Of a DNA stretch of 64,000 bases, positions 1-13,775 are shown piece after piece. The position numbers and the translations under genes were made by a program. Every line of letters begins with the position of its first letter. Within the stretch, counting starts at the first letter, position 1. The notes below the pieces were generated by a model. That model was not told the origin of the DNA. It saw only the letters and a list, made by a program, of their open reading frames with translations, and searched no databases. The DNA is from Rhodocollybia butyracea (taxonomy: Eukaryota; Basidiomycota; Agaricomycetes; Agaricales; Omphalotaceae): positions 62,001-126,000 of the forward strand of contig JADNRY010000154.1 in NCBI GenBank assembly GCA_015501585.1. The letters run 5' to 3'.

Positions 1-3000
1 GGATATCGAACAAGCAATGCCTAGGTGTTATCCGCTGCCAGAATGACACCTGCAAGATTTTGGTGCGACCCAAAGTTCGTTCTGCCGATATGCGAAGGCA
101 ACTTGTGGAGAAATGCCAGTGTGGATCTTCCCTTGTTGCTCACAGTTGCAGTTCAAAATCCTTTCTAATCCAGTGGGGACGCAGTGGAGATGATGATAGT
201 ACTATCAAATACCGTTACCTCAATGGCTCGGCTCATAATCATCCTCGCATCCCGCAAGTCAAACATTTCAGCCAGAAAGAATTTGCTGAGTTCGAGAAGC
301 TAGTACACTCTCATCCAAAACTTGGACCAGCAGGCCTACTTGTTGGCCCTCAGGTTGTTGGAGGATATGGCAGAGGAGCAGCAGACATCGGCCAAGCAGG
401 TAAAAATAGGGCTTTCATTGCATACAAAGCCCGGGAGATCAAGTCTCGATCTATCGCACAAAATGGACATTGGTTCATTGAACAATTCTCACATTGGCAA
501 AGATCTCACCCTGGCATCGTACGAACCACACTTTTTCACGCCGATGTTTCTATTATTTCTGTCCAGACAGGCTGGATGTGTAATATGCTTCTCCCAGAGG
601 TTGCTGTTGTTGACAAACCAGTTCGGGGCCTTATAACAGATGGTGCTCATGGCTATTGGTCAGAGGGGCATGCTATTCTCATCATTACATCCATATTCTG
701 TGCAACTCTTGGGGTTTGGGTACCTGGTTTGTTCACTTATGCAGATGGGGCTTCTACCAGGCACTACCGCTATCATTTTAAAGGGGTGTTCGAATCAATC
801 GGTAATATTGCACAGGCGCGAAATATTGAAGTCACTGATGAGATGTTTACCATGGTACAAAACTTCTGATATTTGCAAAAATTTCTTGGCTTAACTACCA
901 CTTTCAGGTTGTCGACTTCAGTGATCCACAGATGCTTGGTTTCCAACAAGCATTTATCGATTATTTTTCTGCAGCTGACTTTGACTCTCGAACAGAGCCC
1001 GAGCTTCAGGTTGCAGTTACCAAGCTTCTTCGAGGGTGTGAATACCATTTCCGTTCTGGTGTTAGTACTGTGAGTCGTCTTGGTGGTATTATCCACAAAG
1101 ATGAACGCAGGAATTTTCGCAAGCTTGTGATTTCACTGGTTGAAATTGGTTCAGAAGAAGAATTCCAGGATACTGTGGACAGTATTCTCCTAAAGTGGCC
1201 TCGCATTCAGCCTTGGTTAGAATGGTGGTTACGTCCTCCTCATGCGGCTATGCTTTTTGCGTCTCAGCAGACAATGTCCTCGAAAGTTCTAGCTCAACTT
1301 CCCAAAGACACCAACGCTGAAGAGTCTATGCATCACACTATCTACCAGGTTGCAGGTGGCAAAAAGTTTGATCTTATACCTGGACTTAATGGTTTATTGG
1401 TGGTGGAGAAATGGTTTCACTTACGGTTTGATCATGTATCAGGTTTGCTCATTGAATCAATCTTGAACATTACTGTTTACTTACTTGGGATAATTTTTAG
1501 CTGGTGGGAAAGATGGCTATGGCATGTCTGGGATCCAATATCGCCAACAGCAGTTTTCCAAGCATGGACGTACAAAGGCAACACGAAATCCCGGACGACG
1601 CAGACGTAACCTTGAAGAGGGAAAGCCACCTCGCCGCCTCTTGGATTTTGAGCAAAAATCAAAAAGTAGTCGTCCCCGCAAGAAGCAACGTATTATGGAC
1701 ATGGAGAGTGAAGATGATGCTCCAAACTCTCTTCCCACTTTGGATGTTCCTCCTCAAAAATTGCCTCTCTCCAAGTCTAATACTGAAGTGAACAAAGAAT
1801 CCCCATCCAAACCACACTCAAATATTTCCCCTTCCGATGGATACAGTTTTGATGATGAATTCCAGAAAATTTCAACAAAACAGTATCCGTTACTTCCCGG
1901 AACTGCTTATCTCAAAAACTCTTGCTGGTTGGATTCTTCGACTGAGGCCCTTTGGGCTGTTTTTGGTTACAGCCCTACTCACTGGCTTGAGGTCATGGAT
2001 ATCTTCAGAACACTTGATGCGGATCCTTTGAGCGAGACTCATGATCCCACCATACATTTCTATCGATATCTTAAAGCTCGTCAGGGATGGTCACTATCTA
2101 GCTATCCCAAATACTCTACAAAAACAAAGGCCGCCAACCTCACCCAGCTACGCAATGATTTCCGTTCACTTTTGATTATGAAGAGATACACAAAGTTTGA
2201 CAATGAATTAGCATTCCAGGATGAGTTGGTGAGCTGCTGGATTCTCTGTTTTTGACTTTCCTAAATTTTATGGCATATAGTCTTGGTTTGATGGTCTTGT
2301 CCGCCCCTCTGGTGTACTCCGTCATGCGAGTAGCAACAACGCATCTCAGAACTACCTTACAGGGACTTTCTTCACTATTGACCTTTGTTATGCTACAGGC
2401 AAACAGAGTCCAAACCACCTCCTCATTTCACATCCAAAAGCATGTACTCCATCCTATGGTGCTCTTGGACCTAATGTTCATGGCATGCACCAAGGTAAAA
2501 TTGCATCCTGGTTTGATTCAGTCACCGATCTTGCAAAGGCTATAAAGCCCACTGACCATGATTCCGAGCCATGCTGGCGGCGCGCTGATGATAAGGACAA
2601 CAATCCAGCAGAGCGATACAGTATATGTGATGGCTTGTCCAAGTCGGTCACATTTTTCATTCATCTACCAGTTGTTTTAATTCTTGAACCACCCCCACAT
2701 CGCCATCAGATTTGGTCATTCCCCCGTCACCTTCATAAATCCAAAAAAAGATGAATACGAACTTGTTGCTCGAATTTTCCATTCCACCTTTGCGGAACAC
2801 TTCATCTGCCGATTCATTGTTCCTACTGGTGGAGGTCATCGCGCAGTCTACGAACATAATGGGATGAAGAACCATGGCTACAGCAGAGTAATTTCAGGCT
2901 CAGTCGATGAAGCACTGGCTGGAGATGACTCCCTCACAGATCTACCAGCGGGATACCACACTTGTGCTGCCATTTGCGAGAACTTTTCGCACGAAGCCTG

Positions 3001-4414
3001 CCAGACCTACAGATTAAAATCTGCTTTTCCTGAGGCAAGCTTTGTATGCGATGACTGTTGCAATCCAGAGCAGGTCAGAAAGCGTACAATGCTTCCTGAA
3101 CCTCCAAAGAGAAAGACCCGATCGTAAAATCTCAACTAAACTTTTTCTATTTTGCAATTTGCTCATGATATTACTGTAGGGTCATTTATGAGTCGAAGGA
3201 TACAGTGGAGTCACGATTATTGTATGTCTTTGTAATTTTTCCACTTGCTCATACTAGCTCATTTCTGTGCAGTGTTGGGAAGGGTGTACTGGCCATGCAC
3301 AGGGAAAAATACTACTATCCATGCCGGTTGATAGCTCGTGATTCCCGGAAACAAAGGTGGACTATAAAGTGGTGGAGACATAATACCCATAAACTGGCAG
3401 GCCAGTATGAATTCAATGTTTCTACCTCTCGCTTATTGGATGGGCTTTGGGGTAACGCAGAAGCGCGGCGGCAAGTTAGAGTAAGTGCTGATATTACGGT
3501 TATATTTTTTTCTGAAATCATCCAGTTGGGAGAGTGGAAACGAGCCTATATGGCTCAGGAGCTAGAGGATGAAGAAGAACTACTTAGTAAACCGGAACAG
3601 GGGTCGTACACACCAGCCATTCATGATGCGCTGGAACCACACATCAACATCCTCACCCAGCTTTTACACCAACCTGAAGACATTGAATCAGACATACCTG
3701 CAAAAACCTGGTTGGAAACTCAAACAGAAATCGGAGGTATTGGAAAGTCTATTCCTTTCACTGGAACTCTCACTCTTCAGGACTTGATTGCGGTGAACCA
3801 CTGGTACTACAAGAATATCAAAGGTGCATCAACATTGCAGCATCTTTGGATTGGAAGTATTCCTATTGGACATGCTCGGACGTTGTTGGTTGCAGCACGA
3901 CAACGCACACTGTTTGTTGACTCTTGGGAGAGCAGTCCGGAGATCCATTCTCAATTTGTTGACATCGACACATATGTGGTGGACAGAGCATGGGAATTGT
4001 TGAGGGTGAGAACAGGATATGACAAAGGTCCTGGTCGTGCCGATGTGGATATTGAGGCATTGAAGATTCTGGAGTCCCGTATGTTTGCCCTTTCCGATGA
4101 GGCGGGACACGCAGGTAATTATCAATGGGGGCTTGACAAAGGCATTCATGAGAATAACTGGAATCCCTGGGGTGAATTTGCACCAGAACTTGCTATTGGA
4201 AGCAAGATCCGTGATGGATCTCCCCCTGTGGTAAGTATTTGTGTACATATATTTGCATAGTGGCTGAAATCTGATACAGCGGGGGCCCAACTTTAATTTA
4301 GAGGAAGAGAGTCAGTGGATTGATGAAAAGAGTCGTGTATATGAGGCAGAAAGAGCGGAGCGAGAAAAACAACGGCCTTTGCCAAAACCCAAAGCAGCTA
4401 AGCGAGCTGATTAA
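1..4414 (+). mobile_element. MULE-type transposase gene with GCM-like finger and USP-like peptidase domain (5' partial, frameshifted)
   Basis: Multi-exon gene running in from beyond the left edge. Exons I can place are 3-854, 908-1442, 1501-2228, 2281-about 3126, about 3273-3480, 3526-4230 and 4280-4414, with GT-AG introns that keep phase (855-907, 1443-1500, 2229-2280, 3481-3525, 4231-4279). Exon 1 has a Cys/His-rich GCM/WRKY-like finger (CLGVIRC..C..., KCQCGSS, HNHPRIPQ). Next comes a DDE-type core with DGAHGYW near 631-651, WVPGLFTYADGAS near 717-756 and WWLRPPHA...NAEESMH near 1216-1330. These are hallmarks of an agaricomycete protein family I recognise as Mutator-like. The third and fourth exons hold a ubiquitin-specific-peptidase-like Cys box (NSCWLDSS, 1918-1941) and a His-box-like stretch (HFICRF...YEHNGM, about 2797-2868). 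The last exons match the usual C-terminal region of the same family. The frame changes at an A7 run (2743-2749), so this copy is probably inactive unless that is a sequencing error. Confidence 0.72.
1912..3126 (+). other. USP-like peptidase region of the MULE-type protein
   Basis: This part of the transposon gene looks like a C19-type deubiquitinase fold. A Cys box reads NSCWLDSSTEALW at about 1918-1956. A distal region reads ELVARIFHSTFAEHF and VYEHNGMKNHGYS (2760-2883), similar in layout to the His box of USPs. Between them a strand reads LPVVLILEPP (about 2667-2696). A Cys-rich tail (YHTCAAIC...CDDCC) follows at 2953-3061. The frame break at 2743-2749 separates the Cys box from the His box. 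Ulp1-type proteases are known in some plant MULEs. A USP-like module in a fungal transposon protein is my reading from motifs only. Confidence 0.5.
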
Positions 4415-5190
4415 CCTACTATCATTTCATTTTTACACACAACTCAAAATTTAATCTTAGACTAACATTGAGGGACAGACTTAAGGTATAAGCAAGCAGG
4501 TAACTTGCCGCTTGTGAGCATGTACAATGGCGCAAGCCTGTCCGAGCCATGCTTGTATGGGTGTCCGAGCATGTCCGAGCATGTCCGAGCATGTCCGAGC
4601 ATGTACGAGCATTGTACGAGCAGGTACGAGTATGTACGAGCATGTACGAGCAGCTTGTGCGAGCGTACGAGCATGTACGAGCAGCTTGTGCGAGCGTACG
4701 AGCATGTACGAGCAACTTGTGCGGGCCCGTGCGAGTAACTTGTGCAATGTGCGGGCCTGTACGAGTAATTCGTGCGAGCATACAAGCATGTGCAAATCAT
4801 GTGTATGAGTGTATCAGCACCTACCAAATAAAGTCTGAGCTTATGCAGAAGTTTTTCACTCATTCATTTGTATAGATTATTAGATACGCGTGGTTTATAT
4901 ATCACAGGATGCCCTATCCATGTCTGTAATTACCATCCAGGTCTCCAAGTGCACTGTACTATACTGAGTACAACTAATACTAGCATGAGTTTCTGTGTAC
5001 AGATCAGTGAACTCAAACCTGGGATTAACTTACGGTTTGAAACACTTCGGACGTACACCTCGCAAGTGGAAGGTTACACTCAGGCTATGTGTATGAAGTT
5101 ATGAACGTCCGAGCCCGAACTTTCCATGTGCGAGGCTCGGACTGGCTCGGACCTCGGACGCCCGCACATGCTCTGACGGGTCCTCGGACA
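4415..5190. other. Noncoding 3' tail of the MULE-type element
   Basis: No gene is visible between the transposase stop and the point, near 5215, where sequence shared with the other array units resumes (compare 41500-41690). It holds the TGTMCGAGCA repeat and a CGGAC-rich inverted block at 5105-5175. I infer that the transposon ends near 5190. The partner end is outside the window, so terminal repeats and TSD cannot be verified. Confidence 0.45.
4557..4800. repeat. Tandem repeat of TGTMCGAGCA in the tail of the MULE-type element
   Basis: Four perfect copies of TGTCCGAGCA are followed by TGTACGAGCA variants. A roughly 31-bp higher-order unit (a GCTTGTGCGAGCG segment plus two 10-mers) repeats twice and then decays. 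It starts about 140 bp after the transposase stop codon. An oppositely oriented GCTCGGAC-rich block lies at 5125-5165. The position suggests subterminal repeats of the transposon. Overlapping ORFs here are artefacts of the repeat. Confidence 0.8.
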
Positions 5191-5214
5191 AATCACCTAC
5201 CCGCACAAAATCGA

Positions 5215-7299
5215 CCTCAGCATTCAGGAAGCCTTCATCGATCTCGATCAACACAATACGCCCTTGGAGATGATGCATGTTCCAAGGGGGCTCATGGGTT
5301 GAGAGTCTTGAGACTAGAAAAACATCAATAACGTCGATCGCAAACAAGGCAAGGCATATTAAATTTACAGTCCCCGATCAATTCGAAAGTGCAGCGCTTA
5401 CCCAGTAGAATTTCAGGAAGTGCGTGGTGCTGTCGACTATGTAGCAATCCCGTCTAGATCACCATCCAGACGCTTGTAGACCCTTTCTTTGTGATTTCCT
5501 GTATGTAGTCACGTTGTGATGCAGGCGGAGCAATTTCCCGTCTTTTCCTCCGTGCAAATGTTCTCTTAAGCGAAGCCGGACGGGCACCTCGAATATGTCC
5601 CAGAAAGCATACCATCCCAAATACCCCTGCGCTCCATCAAAAGAATCCGCAAGCCAGGTGCATGGGCGAGTCCAGGCTTTAATGTCCGAGAAGGCAATGA
5701 GCTGGAGTATGCAACTGATCTTTGACCCATTCATAGATCGACGATACGGCAGTTTCCAGGGATTATGGCATGGACTGTAGAAGTAAGTGAAAGCGCTGTG
5801 ACGGAAGATCATCCAGTCATAGCCAGACTCTGTACCATTCCCACAAAATTCTGTGATTCTTCAAGCGCACAGGAAGACGTCGACGTGCCACACTCAAGGC
5901 GTTGAATTGATCCACATTCGGCTCTCTTTCCACTTCAACTAACATGATGCATGATCTTCAGAATTGGAAGCATGTTGGTCATGTTGGTAGGAACGCGAAA
6001 TGAGTAGCTCTCGGGTTCCGAAAACTCAACTCCGGTACACGTCGTAGACTAAATGATGCGTGATATCTGGCTAAGGAGAAGCTTGAGCCTCGGCCTGAGG
6101 TGAATGAGTGAGTCACAGTCATGGCCAGAGGTAGGGGCGTTCTGAAATAAAAAAGATCTGTCATACATACATGGAGGTTAAGCATCGCTCACTGTCTACC
6201 AGGATCCGTACATGTTACTTACAATTCCCTGTATAAATGAACACGCCACTATGGTGCTAACAAGTGGGGGTGGCGCGTTGCGCAAGAGAAAGTTTCGAAA
6301 CGTCGGAAATGAAGCATAGATGCGGCTAGAAGACCAGCTTACAGAAAACGTGAATAAGATGTGAGCAGCATACAGAGTTATTTCGGTCCCTCCGATGCTC
6401 GAGCCATCATCAACGATGTCGTGGTAGAAAGTAAAATAGAGGGAAGGAGTTTTGATACACCGTGTATCTTTCCTCGAGCGATAGGTACAGAGAGGACTTT
6501 CACCAGTCACCGGTAAAGGCGAAGAGGAAAGGACAGTTTACTTTGGCAATTCATGATACCAGTCTATAGAAGAACAAAGATGCACGACGTACCAGACTGT
6601 ACCAGAGCGATTGAACTGCAATTTGAAGCTTTGAACACTCAGTCACTGAACCAGTGGCACCTCTCACAAGCTTGTTAGAAACAACGAAGATCCATAGCGC
6701 AGATATTCGGGGAGTTTAGGGCGTAGATCCACTTGAGCACAGATGGAAGTCGGAGGCAGGGAGAGGAAAGAGAAGTTAATATGCTTGGTTCTAGAAACCT
6801 TGCTTTTCAGCGGCCGGATGGAGGCGACCTTGTCGCTTGCCAGATGGATTCACGCTCCACAAAAAAAAAAAAAAAAAAGGAAAGAGAAGTTACTCGGGCC
6901 GAATTCGGAACCGCCTTCTGAATCAAGCGCTCCCGGGCGTCTTTCCAATTCTAGATTTCTGATTTGTCCCGAGCTTATTAGGGAAACTGACGAGCAGACT
7001 TGGAAGTGGATTTCTGAAGAGGTAGTCTTATAGAAACGTGAGCTTTCCTGTTTCTGTTTGTCAATGTCTGTCATCTTTTCCATTTCTGATCTTTTTTTTT
7101 TTCAGTTTTTCGTCTTTTGTATATATAAGTATACCCAGTACCGACCCAGAGGCAAAGGACTCGAAAGGAGAAGCATAGAAGGGACTGTGAGGTGGATAGG
7201 GCAAGCAGGTAGGCCAGTAAAGAGCCCTCATGCACATGCTTGATACTCAGTACTCAGTCACGCCTGAGGCAGGTTTCGGAAGTCATCACTTTTTGAAAC

Positions 7300-7300
<1 letters not shown>
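5215..7300 (-). repeat. Array spacer, unit 1 (unrecognised minus-strand gene remnants)
   Basis: This block is a diverged copy of the spacer found upstream of each P5CDH relic (13177-16575, 23344-26249, 33197-35400, 40963-43300, 55130-57060). On the minus strand it contains exon-like coding stretches, for example 5459-5812 and 6196-6510, with likely donor sites, but no open gene. The same stretches recur in the other units with frameshifts. I do not recognise the product. They could be upstream exons of the neighbouring TPR-CHAT genes or a separate divergent gene. Unit 1 also carries a private poly-A retroposon at 6779-6878. Confidence 0.5.
6779..6878 (+). mobile_element. Short poly-A retroposon (SINE-like) with 14-bp TSD
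   Basis: A 100-bp insertion ends in A18 (6861-6878). It is flanked by exact 14-bp direct repeats GGAAAGAGAAGTTA at 6765-6778 and 6879-6892. Other array units lack it and run straight into TTACTCGGGCC. Poly-A plus a long TSD is the mark of LINE-type target-primed reverse transcription. GGTTCTAGAAACC near its 5' end resembles a degenerate Pol III B box, so a truncated SINE is possible. A 5'-truncated mRNA or LINE tail is the alternative. Confidence 0.75.
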
Positions 7301-9225
<1,925 letters not shown>

Positions 9226-9234
9226 AATTTCATT

Positions 9235-9987
9235 ATAATGGATCCATCAATGTTTCGATTACTTATCTAATGGTAATAGGCTCTCGATAGGTGTATAAGT
9301 TAGAGCAGAACTGTCAGTAAGTACGCTACTATTGGACTTCCTCCTCTTTCTCATCTCTCATTTTATGTTACGGTGATCTCGTCACTCTAGCAATATGATA
9401 CAGCTGTAGACCAAAAATGAATGCTAGATTAGTAGATGGCTGAGCGACAAGGGCAGTGGACAGAAAGCCGGCATGGCAGTAAGCTCGGCGGTGAGCATGA
9501 GTCTTCACATTGCCACCGCTGGATCTCCCGGCCCCTAAAGAACTTCAGCGACGATGTGAGTACGTGGCCAGTCACGTACTAGTAATATGTATCCGATACT
9601 GGCCCACTAACTATGAGATGAAAACTTACCACGAATATCGCATGTTCTCTGCTTTGGGAACGGTAGGGTTTTGAACTTGCTTTGTTAGTTATATTTTTCA
9701 GTAGTTCCAAAAGGTTCAAAGGAAAAGAGAGTAGTATCCAAATAATCAAATTCGGTCAATGAGGTACAAAATGGCACAAAAAACAGTGAACACAAAACAG
9801 TGAACGCTACATGTACAAAACAGAGAAATAGATTTCCATTGATAGTAACACCGTCCTAGGCAAACGTTGGTGCTTGAAGTCTGAAACAGTCTCAAAAACT
9901 AAGAAAACCAGTAATTACTAATGCTGATATTAGTACGTGATCTCAAAGGGACAAAGATGACTCACCTTGTTGAAGCGCAAAACAATA
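9235..9987. repeat. Spacer between P5CDH and CHAT, unit 1, with old LTR remnant
   Basis: No gene is seen. The part at about 9255-9397 (GGTAATAGGC...GTGATCTCGTCACTCTAGC) resembles the 3' half of the solo LTR at 15101-15389. Related sequence occupies the same place in units 2, 3 and 4 (about 18745-18872, 28235-28496, 36655-36710). It is therefore a relic present before the unit was duplicated. The remainder is spacer shared with the other units, leading to the CHAT stop codon. Confidence 0.5.
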
Positions 9988-12900
9988 TCACGCGCCGATA
10001 TGGACGAAATTTACCCATCTCTCCAGGGTTACTCCCTTCCTGCCTCTCATTTTCTTGATTGCCTCAGACAATGCTCTCGCTTGTGCCCCAACTTCATTGC
10101 ATCTGGACAGATTTTCATCTGAGAAAAGATGTGAATAAAAGTCCTTCACCATGTCTGGGCCATCGATATCAGCCATCTCCCACATCGTTCCAACCACACC
10201 TCGGAAACCAGAAAACTGCATTGCAGCTGCAAGATGTATAACTTCATTATGAACACTATCGGGGGACTGCTCTGCCGTGTGGCACGCTGAGAGAAATGCA
10301 AAGGTGGCATTGGGCAGATTCAGGCGGATTATGTCCAATAAGGTGAAATGTGAACCCCCAGCCAGTGAGAAGTAAGAGCTAAAGGGTTTTCCGGGGACGA
10401 GTGTACCATGGGATGCGATATGGAGCCACTCGTGGTCAACAAGGGCCTTCTCTAACACCTCCTTAGTAGCTGCAGATCCCTCCACAGATGTTATAGGGAT
10501 ATGAGTCTGATACTGTAAAACTTGATTAATCTCCTCCTTTGTCCTTGGGAGGGATTTATCATACTGTCCAGCCACCAGGAGATGGGGTAGTTGCAGAGAT
10601 GACTTATTGGTGTTAAAGGCATCAATGAGAGCGGTAAGTGTAGGAGTGTATGATGAGATGTACAAGTCAGGAAGGAATTCCTTTGTTCCAGGTGAAATGG
10701 GACCTGCGGCATGTAGTGGGAGCATGGATAAAATAGATGTGGGGCACCAAAATATCCGTGACATCTTGGGGATCTGAAGCTCTTGGAGTTTGGTGACAAC
10801 AGGGGATACTACAAGCTCCCATAGGTCCTTGAGAGTAGCCCGAAGGACATGATTGTACCGCTTTGGAGAAGCTTTGATGAGAAACCTTGCTTCTGTGAGC
10901 TGCTCCATGAGAGTTTCTACCTGTTCATAAAGACCCTCTACCAAGGAAATCAATACAGGCGAGTTTTGGTCCAGTACAATGAGTATGTCGGACCTATACC
11001 TATTGCAATTAACCACGATGATAGGGCCGTGCTTTGCAGCAGACTTTAGTTCATCAAAGGATTTTCTGCCCAAAAAAGGTCTCAAATCCAGGAATTTTCT
11101 GTATCTTCTCAATAATTTCACCTTGAGCATGCAAGAGACGCCGCTTCTCAGTCAAGCCATGACCAAAGGGATCCCTGTTTACCTCCATGGCTATCTGTTG
11201 TTGGGGGCATTAGTCTGAAAGCGGAAATCCGTACCACGATCAGCAGAATTTTGCATTGAAAGTATCTCAAGCTGATGATGAATCTGCATCAACTCATCGA
11301 CTAGTGACGGATCGAGAACTCGGAGCCTGTCCATAGGCGTCCTCAAGCCCCGCAATTCAGACCAAAGCAACCCCCGCCCTTGTTCTATGATTTCAACTGC
11401 TAAGGTTAGCTGACCAAGATGAATTGCCTGTGATGCCCCGTCTGAGACAAATTCTGGAAGCTTGATGACTGATGAGAGATGCTGGTACTGCAGAGAAATG
11501 ATAGGCATCATGGAAAGGTAGCGGGAAATTATGGAAAGTCCCATGATATGTGCATCCAGGTTGGATTGAGCAAGATCAGGGTGTAGCTGTGTGAATATTA
11601 CCCAATTCTTTACTGCTTTTAAACAGTCTGATACTGGAGAATAAAATATCCTCAGCTGCCTGTTTGGACGCTGATATGCACTCTGTTAGATCTTCCAGGA
11701 AGCCTGTATGCGTGAAGCGAATGCTGAGGCCCAGACTAAGGCTGCCAAGTGAAGAAACATGGGCTGGGTGCCCCACGGGATGGAGTAGAAGCATATCCCT
11801 ATTTAATTGAATAGACTCATCGAGATCTTCCAGATGACCTGTCTGCTGGAAGCGATTCCGGAGGCCCAGACTGAGGTTGTTGAGTGAAGAACCACGGTCT
11901 GGGTGGCCCATGGGACGGAGTAGAAGTGCATCTCTATTTAATTGTATAGACTCATCAAGATCTTCCGGATGGCTTGTCTGCTTGAAGCGATTCCAGAGGC
12001 TTATACTGAGGCTGTTGAGTGAGGAACCATGGTTTCGGTGGCCCATGGGATGGAGTAAAAGTGCATCTCTATTCAATCGAATAGACTCATCAAGATCTTC
12101 CAGATTGCCTGTCTGCTCAAAGCGATCGCGGAGGCCCAGACTGAGGTTGTTCAGCGAAGAACCACGGTCTGGGTGGCCCATGGGACGGAGTAGAAGTGCA
12201 TCTCTACTCAATTGAATTGACTCCTCAAGGTCTTCCAGATGGCCTGTCTGCTCAAAGCGGTTCCAGAGGCCCAGACTAAGGTTGTTGAGTGAAGAATCAT
12301 AGTCTGGGTGGCCCATGGTACGGAGCAAAAGCGCATCTCTATTCAATTGAATAGACTCATCAAGATCATCCAGATGGCCTGTCTGGTTGAAGCGAGTCCA
12401 GAGGCCTACACTGAGGTTGTTGAGTGAAGAACCATGGTCTGGGTGGCCCCTGGGATGAGTAGAAGTACATCTCTACTCAATTGAATAGACTCATCAAGAT
12501 CTTCCAGATGGCCTGTCTGATTGAAGCGATTACTGAGGCCCAGACTGAGGTTGTGGATTAAAGTACCACGGGCTGGGTGGCCAATGGGATGGAGTAGAAT
12601 TGCATCTCTATTCAATTGAATAGATTCATCAAGATTTTCCAGATGGCCTGTACGATTGAAGCGATCACTGAGGCTCAGAATGAGGTTGTTGAGTGAAGAA
12701 TTACGGTCTGGGTGGCCCATGGGTCGAATTAGAAGTGCATCTCTATTCAATTGAATAGATTCATCAAGATCTTCCAGATGCCCTGTCTGCTGGAAGCGAT
12801 TAATCAGGCCCAGACTGAGGTTGTGGATTGAAGAACCACGGTCTTGGTGGCCCATGGGATGGAGTAGAAGTGCATCTCTACTCAAATGAATAGACTCATC

Positions 12901-13176
12901 AAGATCTACAAAATGGCCTGTCTGATGGAAGCGATTGAAGAGGCCCAAACTGAGGTTGTGGATTGACGAACCACGGTCCGGGTGGCCCATGGGACGGAGT
13001 AGAAGCACATCTCTATTCAATTGAATAGACTCATTAAGATCTTCTAGGTGGCCTGTCTGCTCGAAGCGATCACTAAGGCCCAGACTGAGGTTATTGACTA
13101 AAGAACCACGGTCGGGGTGGCCTATGGGATGGAGGAGAAGTGCGGCTCGCGTACGTGTGATATTGTCCTCTGTTGC
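9988..13176 (-). pseudogene. TPR-CHAT protein pseudogene, unit 1
   Basis: The main exon runs from a likely acceptor (ATAG|GCAACAG, exon from 13176 downward) to the stop TGA after FVHIGA at 9988. It encodes about 10-11 repeats of 45 residues of the form DESIQLNRDALLLHPMGHP..GSSLNNLSLGL.NRF.QTGHLEDL. A connecting helical region and a CHAT domain follow. The CHAT pair is kept: His in LHIASHG (near 10411) and Cys in FLSACHTAEQ (near 10286). At least four frame breaks separate the pieces: about 12452 (1-nt loss in a repeat), 11645 (1-nt gain), 11205 (AAC-rich run) and 11072 (extra T in a T-run). The upstream intron has GTGAGT and a TACTAC-type branch region near 13240-13190. Confidence 0.85.
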
Positions 13177-13775
13177 CTATCATAATACTGTCAATTTTCC
13201 ATAGTCTTTAGTAGTACACAGTCAATCATTTACTCACTTTCAGAATCCCAGAGCGATGGTCCATCTTTTGACCTACTTTTCAAGAACTTGATATAACTCC
13301 TAAGACTATTTATGCGCTTTCACAGAGAAAGAAGAAACTCACATATTTTCCGTTATGTTGTTTATGAAAATTCCTCGCACAATAGCAATTGCGGTTCAAG
13401 CAATCTTCGATGATAGTTATCTGTAAACAAGCAAACAATTAGGTACGATCTGAAGCAGGTAATAATCTAGAGGCTCACTGATGTATCCGTGATATAGGTT
13501 GACTGACACAGGGTGGACGAATCCAGGCTATTTATCTACTCAGTTCAATGAAGAGAACGTGTATGCCACGCTGCCTGCTACTAACACCCTTTGCCCTGTC
13601 TGAATTGAACCTGTGATACATGTTTCCGTGCGGTTCCCAATTCTCCTCCTCTCATAAAGCAACCATGTCACAAATTCATCAACCTCATTCAGGAAGCCTC
13701 TTCAAAGTTTGTAAATAACCCGCCCTCTTTTCGGGCTCAATATTAACTCGATGTGCTATCCAGATATTCGGACTT

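Noticed and set aside
4422..4875. Several overlapping ORFs of 77-133 codons with Cys/Arg/Thr-rich repeats
   Set aside because: All are translations of the TGTMCGAGCA tandem repeat on both strands, with no family resemblance.
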